A program made the position numbers and the translations under genes. 64,000 nucleotides of DNA, taken from positions 496,001 through 560,000 of the forward strand of contig NZ_JAEHFW010000003.1 in NCBI RefSeq assembly GCF_016522075.1. Direction: 5' to 3'. This document shows, piece by piece, positions 62,889-64,000 of the stretch (position 1 is the stretch's first letter; each line of letters opens with the position of its first letter). The notes beneath the pieces are model-generated. The model made no database searches, was not told the origin of the DNA, and saw only the letters and a program-made list of their open reading frames with translations. The DNA is from Mucilaginibacter segetis. Lineage in GTDB: Bacteria; Bacteroidota; Bacteroidia; Sphingobacteriales; Sphingobacteriaceae.

Positions 62889-64000
62889 TATAATCGTTGA
62901 CCTAAGCGACTCACCATAATTTTTTTCCAGTCGTAAAATTCACCGGACATTATTTTTTTGCGTGCTTCCTTCACCAGCCACAGGTAAAAATGCAGATTGT
63001 GTAAGGTGGCTATCTGCGCTCCAAGCATCTCCCCGGAGTGTATTAAATGCCGTAAGTAAGCTTTAGTACATACCTGGTCGGCAAACAGATCGCTCTCCGC
63101 TTCAATAGGAGAAAAATCATTCTTCCATTTCTCGTTCTTTATATTAATGATACCGTTTTTTGTAAAAAGCATGCCATTACGTGCATTACGTGTGGGCATT
63201 ACACAGTCAAACATATCAATTCCTAAAGCGATGTTTTCCAGTATATTCACCGGTGTACCTACACCCATTAAATAACGTGGTTTTTGCTGTGGTAATATAT
63301 CACAAACAATTTCCGTCATGGCATACATTTCCTCGGCAGGTTCACCAACCGAAAGACCGCCTATGGCATTCCCTTCACGTTCAAATGAGGCAATAACTTC
63401 TGCCGATTTTACCCGGAGATCTTTATATACAGAACCTTGCACAATCGGGAACAGGGTTTGACTGTAACCATACTTAGCTTCCGTACCGTCAAACCTGTCG
63501 CAGCAGCGCTTAAGCCAGCGGTGCGTCATATCAATTGATCTTCTGGCATAATTATAATCGCACGGGTAGGGGGTGCATTCATCAAAGGCCATAATAATAT
63601 CAGCGCCAATAATGCGCTGAATATCCATCACGTTTTCAGGTGTAAACAGGTGTTTTGAACCGTCAATATGAGAGCGGAATGTAACCCCTTCTTCCTTTAT
63701 TTTGCGCACCTCACTTAGCGAATATACCTGGTAGCCGCCGCTGTCGGTTAATATAGGGCCGTCCCAGCCGTTAAATTTATGCAGGCCGCCTGCTTTTTCC
63801 AGCGTATCTAAGCCTGGCCTTAAGTATAAATGATAGGTGTTGCCCAGTATGATCTGTGCTTCAATATCATTTTTAAGCTCCCGCTGATGCACCGCTTTTA
63901 CAGTTCCGGCAGTGCCGACAGGCATAAATATAGGCGTTTGTATAACGCCGTGGTCAGTAACTATTTCGCCCGCCCTTGCTTTTGAAAGGGCATCCTGTGC
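62888..64000 (-). CDS. tgt: tRNA-guanine transglycosylase (5' end beyond window)
   Basis: Open to the right edge; 370 codons visible. The frame before the internal ATG at 63925 reads ARAGEIVTDHGVIQTPIFMPVGTAG, the true family N terminus, so the start lies a few codons outside. It exchanges guanine-34 for preQ1 in queuosine tRNAs. LTDSGGYQVYSL (substrate Asp), AFDECTPYP, GGLSVGEP and DCVMPTRNARNG (nucleophile Asp). The usual zinc site CxCxxC before AYLRHL is replaced here by ESDLFADQVCTK, with only the later His retained (TLHNLHFY). It starts the tgt-lptG-eamA unit. Confidence 0.95.
   Translation of the reverse strand, partial: AQDALSKARAGEIVTDHGVIQTPIFMPVGTAGTVKAVHQRELKNDIEAQIILGNTYHLYLRPGLDTLEKAGGLHKFNGWDGPILTDSGGYQVYSLSEVRKIKEEGVTFRSHIDGSKHLFTPENVMDIQRIIGADIIMAFDECTPYPCDYNYARRSIDMTHRWLKRCCDRFDGTEAKYGYSQTLFPIVQGSVYKDLRVKSAEVIASFEREGNAIGGLSVGEPAEEMYAMTEIVCDILPQQKPRYLMGVGTPVNILENIALGIDMFDCVMPTRNARNGMLFTKNGIINIKNEKWKNDFSPIEAESDLFADQVCTKAYLRHLIHSGEMLGAQIATLHNLHFYLWLVKEARKKIMSGEFYDWKKIMVSRLGQRL

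Overview
The window is chromosomal DNA of a Bacteroidota member, most likely a Sphingobacteriaceae species of the Mucilaginibacter/Pedobacter kind. I infer this from several SusC/SusD pairs, the Bacteroidota promoter form (-33 TTTG, -7 TAnnTTTG), a fused SecDF, a leucine dehydrogenase, a nusB-DUF1573-yajC-ybbR-coaE gene string, and lineage-typical small families (DUF3276, DUF5362, DUF5522). No rRNA, tRNA or CRISPR array was seen.

Region 1 (1 to about 28.6 kb) is a polysaccharide utilisation locus (PUL) for a mannose-rich glycan. It holds the 3' end of a GH38 alpha-mannosidase, two GH92 alpha-mannosidases, a large GH2 beta-mannosidase-like enzyme with an internal F5/8C (CBM32-like) domain, two SGNH hydrolases, an alpha/beta-hydrolase esterase, a predicted beta-propeller protein, two SusC and two SusD proteins in an unusual order, two small surface lipoproteins, a FucP-type sugar permease and a LacI-family regulator. 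A prolipoprotein diacylglyceryl transferase gene (lgt) sits inside it. The GH92 + GH38 + GH2 set fits high-mannose N-glycan or branched alpha-mannan breakdown. Six related 16-bp pseudo-palindromes (GCTAAAWCGATTTWGC-like) lie upstream of the GH92, SusD, SusC, SGNH and lacI genes. At least two lie exactly between -33 and -7 promoter elements, so the locus looks like a LacI-controlled regulon without a hybrid two-component or ECF-sigma regulator in view.

Region 2 (28.6-54.5 kb) is housekeeping: ychF, mgtE, a DUF3276 protein, an ABC exporter, leucine dehydrogenase, nusB-DUF1573-yajC-ybbR-coaE-MBL nuclease-DUF5522, a MarR regulator, a PAP2 phosphatase, glmM, a cysteine desulfurase, accD, a class II aldolase, an HMG-CoA lyase, NDH-2, secDF, folA and thyA. 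Several strong intrinsic terminators separate the units.

Region 3 (about 54.55-58.89 kb) is a visibly A+T-richer accessory island between thyA and ispE. It carries a 1125-aa SMEK-NACHT STAND ATPase (candidate NLR-like anti-phage protein), a broken N-terminal fragment of a serine recombinase and a 70-aa orphan gene. A 13-nt direct repeat brackets it. This is the most likely undescribed system in the window.

Region 4 (58.9-64 kb) returns to housekeeping: ispE, a LapA-domain protein, an unusually long A+T-rich spacer, and the compact minus-strand set tgt-lptG-eamA, with tgt running off the right edge.
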